Origin: an uncultured Microbacterium sp.
GTDB taxonomy: Bacteria > Actinomycetota > Actinomycetes > Actinomycetales > Microbacteriaceae
DNA length: 64,000 nucleotides
NCBI GenBank assembly: GCA_913774665.1
Contig: CAJYHN010000005.1
Span: 1-64,000 of the forward strand
Reading direction: 5' to 3'
The notes below the pieces were generated by a model. The model was not told the origin of the DNA. It searched no databases and saw only the letters and a list, made by a program, of their open reading frames with translations. This document shows positions 18,559 through 26,956 of the stretch, piece after piece (position 1 is the first letter of the stretch; every line of letters starts with the position of its first letter). The translations under genes were made by a program, and so were the position numbers.

Positions 18559-18687
18559 CTGTACAGACGGTGCGGATACCCGATCCCGCGAACCCCCGAG
18601 CCGTCATCCGTTCTCATCTTCTGAATTGCGCTGTACATTCTGTACGTACAAGACGTACGATACGGGCAGGGCTTCGGTCCTGTACAG
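18559..18687. promoter_or_regulatory. Cluster of GTAC-centred operators between the GntR gene and the transporter operon
   Basis: Four related sites stand in the 237-base divergent gap: CTGTACAG (18559-18566), CTGTACAT (18631-18638), TGTACGTACA (18641-18650) and CTGTACAG (18680-18687). The 10-bp palindrome is identical to the one at 12449-12458. GntR/HutC regulators typically bind such GT-N-AC palindromes. The arrangement allows repression of both divergent promoters. The transporter start codon has GAGAGGAAG at 18723-18731 as ribosome-binding site. Confidence 0.65.
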
Positions 18688-18738
18688 CGAAACCGCCATC
18701 TACCCCAGAGGCTTCTGCACTTCAGAGAGGAAGTACGC

Positions 18739-19803
18739 ATGCGAACTTCACCCATCACCGGACTCGCCCTCTTCGGCGCCGGCGCGCTGCTGCTCGCCGG
18801 ATGCGCGGGCGGTGCATCCGGCGACGCCGGCTCCGGCGAGCCGGCCGACACTCCGCTGAGCTACTCCCAGCCCCACACCGACCCGTTCCAGAACGCCGAG
18901 AACGTCGGCTCCATGGAGCGCTTCGCCGAGATCGGCTACGCCACCATCCCGGCCACCAACGCCGACCGCGACGCGGCCCAGCAGATCACCGACATCCAGA
19001 CGCTCATCAACAAGGGCGCCAAGGGCCTGGTCATCTCCGTCGGCGACGCCGACGCGATCGTCCCGGCCATCGAGTACGCCAACGACTCGAGCGTTCCGAT
19101 CGTCGCGATCGACGAAGCCCCCGCCTCCGGCAAGATCGCCATGATCGTCCGCGCCGACAACGTCCAGATGGGCGAGCTCGCGTGCGAGGAGATGGGCAAG
19201 CGCGTCGCGGCCGATGCGGTCGTCGTCACCCTCGACGGAGACCCGGTGACCTCGAACGGTCGTGATCGCACCAACGGATTCAACGACTGCATGGCCTCGA
19301 AGTACCCGGGCGTCAAGCTCGTGAACGTCGCCACCGAATGGGACCCCGCGAAGGCGGCATCCGGTATCGAGACCGCGCTGAACCAGTACGGCAACGTCGC
19401 GGGTATCTACAACCAGAGCGACGCGACCTTCTTCCCGACGATCCTCGACACGCTCAAGTCGGCCGGCAAGCTCGTGCCCGCGGGGCAGACGGGCCACATC
19501 GTGCAGGTCTCGGTCGACGCCAGCCCGATGGCGATGAACGCGATCCGCGACGGATGGCTGGATGCCGCCGTCGCCCAGCCGATGACCGACTACATCGACT
19601 ACGGCGTCGACTACCTCACCCGCGCCATCAAGGGCGAGACCTTCCAGCCGGGAGCCACCGACCACGGCAGCACGATCGAGGAGCGCAACGGCAACCTCGT
19701 CGACCTGCTGCCCACGCCCGTCGTGACCAAGGACAACGTCGAAGACCCGGACCTCTGGGGCAACAAGAAGTTCGCCCTCGACGCGTTCGGCGTCAGCAAG
19801 TAA
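18739..19803 (+). CDS. CUT2 sugar ABC transporter substrate-binding lipoprotein
   Basis: 354-residue RbsB-type binding protein, full length. Lipobox LLLAGC with Cys22 shows anchoring to the outer face of the membrane. The two-lobed type 1 fold is recognisable: domain 1 includes DIQTLINKGAKGLVISVGDADAI, the ligand region includes DGDPVTSNGRDRTNGF, and the hinge is near SVDASPMAMNAIRDG. It heads a transporter operon (binding protein, ATPase, permease, isomerase) under the GntR-type operator cluster. The sugar is unknown; acidic and Asn/Arg residues at binding positions are compatible with a pentose, hexose or polyol. Confidence 0.93.
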   Translation: MRTSPITGLALFGAGALLLAGCAGGASGDAGSGEPADTPLSYSQPHTDPFQNAENVGSMERFAEIGYATIPATNADRDAAQQITDIQTLINKGAKGLVISVGDADAIVPAIEYANDSSVPIVAIDEAPASGKIAMIVRADNVQMGELACEEMGKRVAADAVVVTLDGDPVTSNGRDRTNGFNDCMASKYPGVKLVNVATEWDPAKAASGIETALNQYGNVAGIYNQSDATFFPTILDTLKSAGKLVPAGQTGHIVQVSVDASPMAMNAIRDGWLDAAVAQPMTDYIDYGVDYLTRAIKGETFQPGATDHGSTIEERNGNLVDLLPTPVVTKDNVEDPDLWGNKKFALDAFGVSK

Positions 19804-19841
19804 CCCCGCCATCCACCCCCCCCCAGCGAGACGGAGACGTC

Positions 19842-21347
19842 ATGACCATCCTCACGGCCACCGTGCCCGCCATCCAGATCGACGGCGTGAGCAAGACCTA
19901 CGGTGCGACGAAGGCCTTGCAAGACGTCTCCGTCTCGATCCTCCCCGGGCAGGTGCACGGCCTCATCGGGCGCAATGGTGCGGGAAAATCCACCCTGCTG
20001 CGCATGATCACGGGCCTCGAGACGCCCGACACGGGGACGGTGAGCTTCTTCGGGGAGGCGGCCCCGCCGGCATCCGATCCCAAGGCCTGGCAACAACGCG
20101 TGGCCTGCGTATACCAACGGCCCTCGGTCTTCGCGAACCTCACCATCGCGGAGAACCTCTTCGCGGGGCGCCTGCCCACCACCGGCGCCCGCGTCTCGTG
20201 GGCGAAGATGCAGTCCGAGGCCGAGCGGATCCTCGACGCGTGGAACATCCGCCTCGACCCGAAGCTGCTGCTCGCGGACGCCCCGATCGAGGAGCGTCAG
20301 ATGCTCACGATCGCGAAGGCGCTCGAGGCGGGGACGCGCATCGTCCTCCTCGACGAGCCCACCGTGCAGCTCGAGGGCGCCGCCATCCGACGCCTCTTCG
20401 ACAAGGTGCAGGAGCTGCAGGAAGCGGGCGTCACCTTCGTGTTCGTCTCGCACTTCCTCCGGGAGGTGACCGCGATCTGCGACTCGGCGACCGTGCTGCG
20501 CGACGGGAAGCTGCTCTGGTCGCGCACCGGCGACGACATCCGTTCCGACGACCTCGTCGACGCCCTGCTCGCGGGCCAGGAGCAGCGTCGGCACCGTGCC
20601 GAGAACACCGCTCCGGCCCTCGACGCCCGATCCGCCGTGCAGCTGCGCGGGGCCACCGATCGCGAGGGGGCGTTCACGGACGTCACCCTCTCGGTCGCGC
20701 CCGGCGAGCTGATCGCCATCGGCGGCGTGGGCGGATCGGGGAAGTACTCGGTGGGCGAGGCCATCGCGGGACTCCGGCCGCTCGGCGGCGGGGAGATCGT
20801 CGTCGCGGGCGACCCGATCCGCACCGGCGACGTCAAAGCCAGCCAGCGGGCGGGCGTCGGTTTCGTCCCCGCCGACCGGCACAAGGACGGATACGTCCCC
20901 CAGCTCAGCGTCGCCGAGAACATGACCATGGGCGTCATGGACCAACTCGCCCCGAGGGGCTTCTTCTCGCCGCGCGCGCAGACCGAGATGTCGCGAACGC
21001 TCATCGCCGACGTGGCCCTCGTGCCCCCGGACCCGAAGCTCGCCGTGTCGGGCCTGAGCGGCGGCAACCAGCAGAAGGTCGTTCTGGCGCGGGCGCTCGC
21101 GCGCTCCCCTCGAGTGCTGGTGCTCATCTCGCCCACCGCGGGTGTCGACATCGCCGCGAAGGACGCCATCTACGCCCTGATGCTGAGGGCCCTCGCCGAC
21201 GGCGTCGCCGTCATCCTCATCTCCGATGACGTCGAGGAGCTGCTGGTCAGCCCCCGCGTCCTCATCATGCGCGAGGGACGGATCTCGTCCGAACTCGCTG
21301 ACCCCACCGAAGAAGACATCGTTCGAGCCATCGAAGGCCTGGAGTGA
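19842..21347 (+). CDS. Tandem-domain CUT2 sugar ABC ATPase with a degenerate second nucleotide-binding domain
   Basis: 501 residues, RbsA-like with two fused ATPase domains. Domain 1 keeps Walker A GRNGAGKST (residues 43-51) and Walker B IVLLDEPT but lacks an LSGG signature (DAPIEERQ), as in RbsA. Domain 2 keeps the signature LSGGNQQKVVLARAL, but its Walker A reads GGVGGSGKYS (about 297-306) and its Walker B LVLISPTAG (about 425-433), so both the Walker B Asp and the catalytic Glu are replaced by Ile and Ser. Only one hydrolytic site can therefore be active, formed by domain 1 Walker motifs and the domain 2 signature. RbsA homologues normally keep DEPT in domain 2. Its stop overlaps the permease start by four bases. 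Confidence 0.92.
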   Translation: MTILTATVPAIQIDGVSKTYGATKALQDVSVSILPGQVHGLIGRNGAGKSTLLRMITGLETPDTGTVSFFGEAAPPASDPKAWQQRVACVYQRPSVFANLTIAENLFAGRLPTTGARVSWAKMQSEAERILDAWNIRLDPKLLLADAPIEERQMLTIAKALEAGTRIVLLDEPTVQLEGAAIRRLFDKVQELQEAGVTFVFVSHFLREVTAICDSATVLRDGKLLWSRTGDDIRSDDLVDALLAGQEQRRHRAENTAPALDARSAVQLRGATDREGAFTDVTLSVAPGELIAIGGVGGSGKYSVGEAIAGLRPLGGGEIVVAGDPIRTGDVKASQRAGVGFVPADRHKDGYVPQLSVAENMTMGVMDQLAPRGFFSPRAQTEMSRTLIADVALVPPDPKLAVSGLSGGNQQKVVLARALARSPRVLVLISPTAGVDIAAKDAIYALMLRALADGVAVILISDDVEELLVSPRVLIMREGRISSELADPTEEDIVRAIEGLE

Positions 21348-22366
21348 ACACCGTGCGAACCACCGTCGTCAGAACCCCCGTCAGCACCCCGAACCCGGTG
21401 GTGCGCTCCGTCGTGAAGAACGTGCGCGAGCTGAGCGTCCTGCCGGGCCTCATCATCGTCGCGATCGTCGGAGCCGTCGTCAGCCCCGCGTTCCTGTCCG
21501 CCGCGAACCTCACGCTGATCCTGCGGCAATCCGCCGAACTCGGGATCGTCGTGATCGGCCTGACGTTCATCCTCATCACCGGCAAGCTCGACATCTCGCT
21601 CGAGTCGACCGTGGGCCTGGCCCCCATGGTCGCCGCGTGGCTGATGGTGCCGGCCGCGATGGGCGGCCTGGGCTCCGAGATCGGGCCCGGGGTGGCCATC
21701 CTCGTCACCCTCGCGATCGGTGTCCTGATCGGGTTGATCAACGGCTTCCTCGTCGTGAAGGTCAAGCTCGATCCGTTCATCGTCACGCTGGCGATGCTGA
21801 TCCTGCTGCGCGGCATCACGCTCGGCGTCAGCCAGGGCAAGACCCTCGCCGGCCTGCCCGAGGCCTTCCGCTACGTCGGTTCGGCGCGCTGGGCCGGCAT
21901 CCCCGCGGCGATCTGGATCACCGGCATCCTGTTCCTCGTCGCCGGGCTCGTGCTCCGCTACACCGCGTGGGGCCGTGCGCTCTACGCGATCGGCGGCAAC
22001 GCCGACGCGGCCCGCGCCGCCGGCATCCGGGTCGATGCCGTCCTCATCACCGCCTTCGTCGTGGCCAGCGCGCTCGCCGCCTTCGCCGGTCTCATGCTCG
22101 CGGGGCGTCTCGCCTCGGTCACCAGCGGCATGGGCGACAACCTCATCTTCAGCGCGCTCGCCGCGGCCGTCATCGGCGGCGTGCAGCTCAACGGCGGGCA
22201 GGGGCGCATCGTGGGGGCCCTCCTGGGCGTGCTGCTGCTCGGCACCCTGACGAACGTGCTCACGCTCGCCGGTGTCCCCACCTTCTGGATCAACGCCGTG
22301 TACGGTGCGGTCATCCTCCTGGCGCTGCTCGTCGGCCGCTGGGGTGCCCGCTCGAACGCGCACTGA
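21344..22366 (+). CDS. CUT2 sugar ABC transporter permease (RbsC-like)
   Basis: 340-residue membrane permease with about 8-10 transmembrane segments. The family blocks GLTFILITGKLDISLESTVG, INGFLVVKVKLDPFIVTLAML and IGGVQLNGGQGRIVGALLG are split among helices as in RbsC. An N-terminal hydrophilic stretch of about 35 residues rich in Thr and Val precedes the first helix. The start is GTG at 21344 within the stop of the ATPase gene (GTGA overlap), so translation is coupled. It pairs with the ATPase at 19842 and the binding protein at 18739. Confidence 0.92.
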   Translation: MNTVRTTVVRTPVSTPNPVVRSVVKNVRELSVLPGLIIVAIVGAVVSPAFLSAANLTLILRQSAELGIVVIGLTFILITGKLDISLESTVGLAPMVAAWLMVPAAMGGLGSEIGPGVAILVTLAIGVLIGLINGFLVVKVKLDPFIVTLAMLILLRGITLGVSQGKTLAGLPEAFRYVGSARWAGIPAAIWITGILFLVAGLVLRYTAWGRALYAIGGNADAARAAGIRVDAVLITAFVVASALAAFAGLMLAGRLASVTSGMGDNLIFSALAAAVIGGVQLNGGQGRIVGALLGVLLLGTLTNVLTLAGVPTFWINAVYGAVILLALLVGRWGARSNAH

Positions 22367-22401
22367 GCCCGAGACCGCAGACGAAAGAAAGGACCGCGCC
22401 C

Positions 22402-22968
22402 ATGTCGGAATTCCAGGACATCAGTTCGACCGTCGTCGCCGAGTTGGGGGAGGTGTTCCGCCGCGTACCGGAGGAGAACCTCGACGCCGCCCTCGACGCC
22501 CTCGAAAAGCACCAGCGCATCTTCGTGCTCGGCATCGGGCGGGAGGGGCTCGGCTCCAAGGCCTTCGCGATGCGCCTCACGCACTTCGGGAAGACCGTGC
22601 ACTGGGGATGGGACGACACCACGCCCGCGGTCACGGCGGGCGACCTGTTCATCATGCCCACGGGCCCGGCGAACATCCCGCACCTGCATTACGTCGCGGA
22701 GCAGGTCAAGAAGACGGGCGCGACACTGCTCGTCGCCACGGCCGTCCCCGACGGGCCGACCGCGCAGCTGGCCGACATCGTGCTGACGGTGCCCGCCCAC
22801 ACCTACGGCGCCGACGACCCGAGCGTTCTGGTCCCCACCATCCAGGCGATGGGGAGCCTGTTCGAGCAGTCGCTCTGGATCTTCTGGGACGTGCTGTACC
22901 TCATGCTCGTGCGTCGCACCGGCGCGAAGTTCGAGGATCTCGTCGCCCGGCACCGCAACTTCGAGTGA
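22402..22968 (+). CDS. SIS-domain sugar-phosphate isomerase, 6-phospho-3-hexuloisomerase-like
   Basis: 188-residue SIS-domain protein, the size of HxlB/PHI enzymes, which convert 3-hexulose 6-phosphate to fructose 6-phosphate. The phosphate-binding motif FVLGIGREGLGSKAFAMRL (residues about 44-62) and the second SIS strand LFIMPTGPANIPHLHYV are visible. PHI proteins usually have SGTG or SGSG where this protein has MPTGPA. A catalytic His/Glu pair typical of PHI may be supplied by HLHY and EQSLW. It ends the transporter operon 35 bases after the permease, with ATG preceded by GAAAGAAAGGA. In this setting it probably isomerises the phosphorylated imported sugar; no hexulose-phosphate synthase is present in the window. 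Confidence 0.8.
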   Translation: MSEFQDISSTVVAELGEVFRRVPEENLDAALDALEKHQRIFVLGIGREGLGSKAFAMRLTHFGKTVHWGWDDTTPAVTAGDLFIMPTGPANIPHLHYVAEQVKKTGATLLVATAVPDGPTAQLADIVLTVPAHTYGADDPSVLVPTIQAMGSLFEQSLWIFWDVLYLMLVRRTGAKFEDLVARHRNFE

Positions 22969-22978
22969 ACCATCCCGG

Positions 22979-23013
22979 ATGCCCCGGTTCCGTCCCCTAC
23001 GGAGCCGGGGCAT
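22979..23013 (+). terminator. Strong hairpin ending the GntR-regulated transporter operon
   Basis: 15-bp stem (22979-22993 pairing with 22999-23013) with one G-U-type mismatch and a 5-base loop, beginning 11 bases after the isomerase stop. A T-run is absent, as is common in high-GC actinobacteria. It insulates the operon from the following LacI gene. Confidence 0.8.
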
Positions 23014-23128
23014 TCGGTCGTCCGGGGTGCGAAGCAGCTCCGCCGCTCGGGGCGGGGGCGTGCCTTCGCCGGGGGATGCCGCGGATCCTTCCCGTGCTGC
23101 CTCTCCTGCGCCGCTACTGTGAGTCCTC

Positions 23129-24097
23129 ATGAGCGGCGACACCGGCGGCAAGCGCATCGGCGTGCGTGACGTCGCCGTCGCCGCCGGGGTGTCGGCGCAG
23201 ACGGTCTCGCGCGTCCTGAACGGATACCCCGGCATCCGCGAGGCGACCAGGGAGCGCGTACTCGACGCGGTCGCCGCCCTGGACTATCGCGTGAACAACG
23301 CCGCGCGCGCACTCGGCACGAGCCTGACGCGGACGGTCGGGGTCGTGGCATCCGACGCCGTCCTGCACGGACCGGCCGCGGGGATCACCGCCCTCGAGCG
23401 GGCCGCGCGGGCGCGCGGTCGGTGGATTTCGACCGCCTACACAGACTCGGACGACCCCGCCGACATCGACGCCGCCGCGCGCCACCTCCTGGATCAGGGG
23501 GTCGACGGGATCGTGCTCGTCGCCGCGCACGGAGCCACCTCCCTCGAGGGATACGACGTGCCGATCGTGCCGCTGTACGGCGAGTCCGGGAGTCGCCAAC
23601 GCGATGCGGCCGCCCTCGTCGTGGATCACCTCGCCGACCTCGGGCACCGGCGCATCGTCGAGGTGGCCGGCCCGTCGGACTGGCGCGAGGCCCTCGCGCG
23701 CACGGCCGGCGTCGCCGACGCCGTGGACCGCCGCGGCCTCGAACGCGCGGACCGGCTCGAGGGAGACTGGAGCGCGGCTTCGGGGGCTGCCGTCGCGGAG
23801 GTGGTCGCTTCCGGCATCGCGGCGGGGGCCACGGCCGTCGCGGTCGCCAACGATCAGATGGCCCTCGGACTCACGGCCGGTCTCACGTCCCGAGGACTTC
23901 GGGTGCCGGCGGACGTCTCGGTCGCGGGCTTCGACGACAATCCGGATGCCGCGTTCTACACCCCGTCGCTCACGACGGTGCGCCTCGATGTCGAGGGGGA
24001 AGCGGAGTACGCCGTGGCCGCCGTGCTGGGCGACGCGGTCGTCGCGCCGGCGGCTCCCGTGCTGGTGGTCCGGGACTCCACCGCCCCTCCGGCCTGA
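23129..24097 (+). CDS. LacI-family transcriptional regulator, candidate regulator of the arabinose operon
   Basis: 322-residue repressor. The N-terminal helix-turn-helix VRDVAVAAGVSAQTVSRVLNG (split over two helices, residues about 12-32) and hinge helix NNAARALGTSLT are followed by a periplasmic-binding-protein-like effector domain ending DVSVAGFDDNPDAAFYTPSLTTVR. The ATG at 23129 lies eight bases after a TACTGT -10 (23115-23120) with no ribosome-binding site, so the mRNA is probably leaderless. It lies upstream of araD in the same orientation. The perfect LacI-type operator at 24585-24600 suggests it controls araD-kinase-araA, but control of the preceding operon is also possible. Confidence 0.92.
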   Translation: MSGDTGGKRIGVRDVAVAAGVSAQTVSRVLNGYPGIREATRERVLDAVAALDYRVNNAARALGTSLTRTVGVVASDAVLHGPAAGITALERAARARGRWISTAYTDSDDPADIDAAARHLLDQGVDGIVLVAAHGATSLEGYDVPIVPLYGESGSRQRDAAALVVDHLADLGHRRIVEVAGPSDWREALARTAGVADAVDRRGLERADRLEGDWSAASGAAVAEVVASGIAAGATAVAVANDQMALGLTAGLTSRGLRVPADVSVAGFDDNPDAAFYTPSLTTVRLDVEGEAEYAVAAVLGDAVVAPAAPVLVVRDSTAPPA

Positions 24098-24269
24098 CGC
24101 CGCACGGGCTCTGGCGCGCGGGCTCCGCGCGCGGGGCGCGGCGCGCGGGGCCGGTGCTGCGGCGGGCAGCGACGCGGCTGCGGGCCAGCGGCGCCGGAGG
24201 TCGGCGCGGCGGCGGGCCGTGACGCGTGCGCAGGGTCCCGGCGCCCGGGGCTGGCGCGGCGCCGGGCCG

Positions 24270-24353
24270 TGCGAAACTCCTGAGAAAGCGCCCTGATCTG
24301 CCTCCCCGCCCCGGAGTATTCGCCTGGAGGGCTCGAAACTCCGGAGTTTCGCA
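24270..24353. repeat. Large hairpin with exact 11-bp ends
   Basis: TGCGAAACTCC at 24270-24280 is exactly inverted at 24343-24353, and the right end is itself a perfect 18-bp palindrome (24334-24351, CGAAACTCCGGAGTTTCG). The element lies in the 554-base gap between the LacI gene and araD, starting 172 bases after the LacI stop. No open frame within it looks coding. It resembles a REP/BIME-type intergenic element. Confidence 0.6.
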
Positions 24354-24422
24354 CACCCCGCCGCGCCGCGACGCCGCCGACCCCCCGCACACCCCGCCGC
24401 GCCGCGACGCCGCCGAACCCCC
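24351..24422. repeat. Two tandem copies of a 36-bp GC-rich unit
   Basis: Units of 36 bp start at 24351 and 24387 (GCACACCCCGCCGCGCCGCG...) and are nearly identical. Only two copies exist with no spacer, so this is not a CRISPR. It lies directly next to the preceding hairpin. Confidence 0.7.
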
Positions 24423-24460
24423 GCCCGCCCTTCGCCCCGCGCCCGGCCCAACGGCGCCTC

Positions 24461-24537
24461 GAGATCACACGATCGGCGCGAGATCACGCGGTCCGGCCGC
24501 GCTGCAGCACGTCATCTCGCGCCGATCGTGTGGTCTC
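24461..24537. repeat. 24-bp inverted repeat with 29-base loop upstream of araD
   Basis: Left arm 24461-24484 (GAGATCACACGATCGGCGCG plus AGAT) pairs with 24514-24537 with a single mismatch. It could act as a transcriptional roadblock or terminator ahead of the araD promoter, or be a mobile REP-like element. It ends 48 bases before the ara operator. Confidence 0.8.
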
Positions 24538-24584
24538 GGTGCGCGCGGGCGGCAACCCGCGAAAAGCGCCCTCGCGGCGCCGCG

Positions 24585-24600
24585 ATGTTACCGGTAACAT
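24585..24600 (+). promoter_or_regulatory. Operator/promoter of the arabinose operon
   Basis: Perfect 16-bp palindrome ATGTTACCGGTAACAT, with the central CG typical of LacI-family operators. Its right end contains TAACAT, a fair -10 hexamer, so binding would prevent transcription of araD. The araD GTG start follows 51 bases later, preceded by AAGGAG at 24640-24645. Confidence 0.7.
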
Positions 24601-24651
24601 TACGGATCGAGGGCGCCGCGCCCACCCCGAACCCCGTCGAAGGAGACACGC

Positions 24652-25368
24652 GTGTCCGATGCCGCCACGTTCGCGCCCGAGGTGCAGGAGGCGATCGACG
24701 CCGTCCGCGCCGACGTCGCGAAACTGCACGCCGAGCTCGTGCGCTACAACCTCATCGTCTGGACCGGCGGCAACGTCTCAGGTCGCGTGCCCGGAGCCGA
24801 CCTGTTCGTCATCAAGCCCTCCGGCGTCTCGTACGACGACCTGGCTCCCGAGAACATGATCCTCTGCGACCTCGACGGCAACGCGATCCCCGGCACGCCC
24901 GGCTCCGAGCGCAGCCCCTCGAGCGACACCGCGGCCCACGCCTACGTGTACCGGAACATGCCCGAGGTCGGCGGGGTCGTGCACACGCACTCCACCTACG
25001 GCGTCGCCTGGGCCGCCCGCGGCGAGGAGATCCCCTGCGTCATCACGGCCATGGCCGACGAGTTCGGCGGACCCATCCCCGTCGGTCCGTTCGCGATCAT
25101 CGGCGACGACTCGATCGGCCGCGGCATCGTCGAGACCCTGCGCGGGCACCGCTCGCGCGGCGTCATCATGCAGAACCACGGTCCCTTCACGATCGGCACG
25201 AACGCGAAGGACGCCGTCAAGGCCGCCGTCATGCTCGAAGACGTCGCTCGCACCGTGCACATCGCGCGCGAGGCGGGCCCGCTCATCCCGATCCCGCAAG
25301 ACAAGATCGACGCCCTCTACAACCGCTACCAGAACGTCTACGGACAGAGCACGGACGACCGCCGATGA
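24652..25368 (+). CDS. araD: L-ribulose-5-phosphate 4-epimerase
   Basis: 238-residue class II aldolase/adducin-fold zinc enzyme converting L-ribulose 5-phosphate to D-xylulose 5-phosphate, the last step of L-arabinose catabolism. The visible motifs are GGNVSGR near residue 41, IKPSGVSYDDL (phosphate site), zinc ligands in VVHTHSTY (about residues 107-114) and a third His in MQNHGPFTIG. The start is GTG with a good AAGGAG. Being first in an araD-kinase-araA operon distinguishes it from the fuculose-phosphate aldolases of the same fold. The 3' end overlaps the next start by four bases (ATGA). Confidence 0.93.
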   Translation: MSDAATFAPEVQEAIDAVRADVAKLHAELVRYNLIVWTGGNVSGRVPGADLFVIKPSGVSYDDLAPENMILCDLDGNAIPGTPGSERSPSSDTAAHAYVYRNMPEVGGVVHTHSTYGVAWAARGEEIPCVITAMADEFGGPIPVGPFAIIGDDSIGRGIVETLRGHRSRGVIMQNHGPFTIGTNAKDAVKAAVMLEDVARTVHIAREAGPLIPIPQDKIDALYNRYQNVYGQSTDDRR

Positions 25369-26936
25369 ACGCCCACATCACCGAAGGCCGTGCGAGCCTC
25401 GGCATCGAGCTCGGCTCGACCCGCATCAAGGCCTGCCTCATCGGCCCCGACGCCGAAGTGCTCGCCACCGGCTCCCACGAGTGGGAGAACGTCTACGCCG
25501 ACAAGCTCTGGACGTACTCGCTGGATGCCGTGTGGTCGGGCCTGCAGGCCGCGTACGCCGCCCTGGTCGCCGACGTGCAGCAGCGCTTCGGCGTCACCCC
25601 TCAGCGGTACGCCGCGATGGGCGTCTCGGCGATGATGCACGGCTACCTCGCGTTCGATGCCGACGGCGAGCTGCTCGCGCCCTTCCGCACGTGGCGTAAC
25701 ACCAACACGGGCGTCGCCGCGGCCGAGCTCACCGAGTTGCTGGGCGTGAACATCCCGCTCCGCTGGTCGATCGCGCACCTGCACCAGGCCGTCGTCGACG
25801 CCGAACCCCATGTGCCCGAGATCCACTTCCTCACCACCCTCGCCGGGTACGTGCACTGGAAGCTCACCGGCGAGAAGGTGCTCGGTGTGGGCGATGCCTC
25901 GGGCATGTTCCCGATCGACTCCGCCACCCGCGACTACGACGCCGAGCTCGTCGCCCGCTACGACGCGCGGGCCGCAGGCCGCGTGCCCGCGCTGGCCGAC
26001 CTGCTGCCGCGCGTGCTCGTGGCGGGCGCCGCCGCCGGTGCGCTGACCGACGCCGGCGCGACGCTGCTCGATCCGAGCGGAACCCTGCGCCCCGGCATCC
26101 CGTTCGCTCCTCCCGAGGGCGACGCGGGCACCGGCATGGTCGCGACCTGCGCCGTGGCTCCCCGTACCGGAAACGTCAGCGCCGGAACGAGCATCTTCGC
26201 GATGGTCGTGCTCGAGCGCCCGCTCACCGAGGTGCACCACGAGCTCGACCTCGTCACGACCCCCGCGGGAGACGCGGTCGCGATGGTGCACTGCAACAAC
26301 GGTGCGAGCGAGCTGGCCGCGTGGGCCAACATGTTCACCGCGTTCGCCGCCGCCGCCGGTACACCGGTGACCCCGGATGCCACCTACGCGGCGCTATTCG
26401 ACGCGGCGCTGAACGGCGAGGCCGACGCCGGCGGACTGCTGGCCTACAACCACCTCGCGGGCGAGCCCATCGCGGGTCTCGACGAGGGCCGACCGCTCGT
26501 CGTGCGCACCCCCGATAGTCGTCTGACCCTGCCGAACTTCATGCGCGCGCAGCTGTACGGCGTGTTCGGAACACTCGCGCTCGGCATGGACGTGCTCCAC
26601 GGCGAGGGCGTCCAGCTCGACAAGATGTACGCGCACGGCGGCATGTTCCGCACGGCCGGCGTCGCTCAGCGCTTCCTCGCCGCCGCCATCGACGCGCCCG
26701 TCGCGGTCGCCGAGACGGCGTCGGAGGGCGGAGCGTGGGGCATGGCCGTGCTGGCGGCGTACATCGCCGACGACTCGGGCCGCGACCTCGACGCCTGGCT
26801 CCGCGAGACGGTGTTCGCCACCGCCCCGATCGTCACCGCTGACCCCGAGCCGGCGGACGTCGCCGGTTTCTCCGCCTACCTCGACCGTTACCGCGCGGGC
26901 CTCGCCGTCGAGGCCGCCGCCGTGGCATCCCTCTGA
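25365..26936 (+). CDS. FGGY-family kinase in the araB position (probable L-ribulokinase)
   Basis: 523-residue FGGY kinase. The N-terminal phosphate loop is [17 protein letters not shown]; the domain-1 segments are [13 protein letters not shown] and [10 protein letters not shown]. The active-site region lies in [13 protein letters not shown], with the ATP-domain loop [12 protein letters not shown] and the late [12 protein letters not shown]. Position between araD and araA, with translational coupling to araD, argues for L-ribulose phosphorylation. The sequence differs from classical AraB (about 560 residues) and looks nearer to the xylulokinase-like kinases that replace AraB in many actinobacteria, so the gene symbol is withheld. 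Confidence 0.87.
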   Translation: MNAHITEGRASLGIELGSTRIKACLIGPDAEVLATGSHEWENVYADKLWTYSLDAVWSGLQAAYAALVADVQQRFGVTPQRYAAMGVSAMMHGYLAFDADGELLAPFRTWRNTNTGVAAAELTELLGVNIPLRWSIAHLHQAVVDAEPHVPEIHFLTTLAGYVHWKLTGEKVLGVGDASGMFPIDSATRDYDAELVARYDARAAGRVPALADLLPRVLVAGAAAGALTDAGATLLDPSGTLRPGIPFAPPEGDAGTGMVATCAVAPRTGNVSAGTSIFAMVVLERPLTEVHHELDLVTTPAGDAVAMVHCNNGASELAAWANMFTAFAAAAGTPVTPDATYAALFDAALNGEADAGGLLAYNHLAGEPIAGLDEGRPLVVRTPDSRLTLPNFMRAQLYGVFGTLALGMDVLHGEGVQLDKMYAHGGMFRTAGVAQRFLAAAIDAPVAVAETASEGGAWGMAVLAAYIADDSGRDLDAWLRETVFATAPIVTADPEPADVAGFSAYLDRYRAGLAVEAAAVASL

Positions 26937-26956
26937 TCACCCGAAAAGGAACAGTC

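Noticed and set aside
24351-24422. 36-bp repeat as a CRISPR array
   Set aside because: Only two units, directly abutting without spacers, no cas genes in the window.
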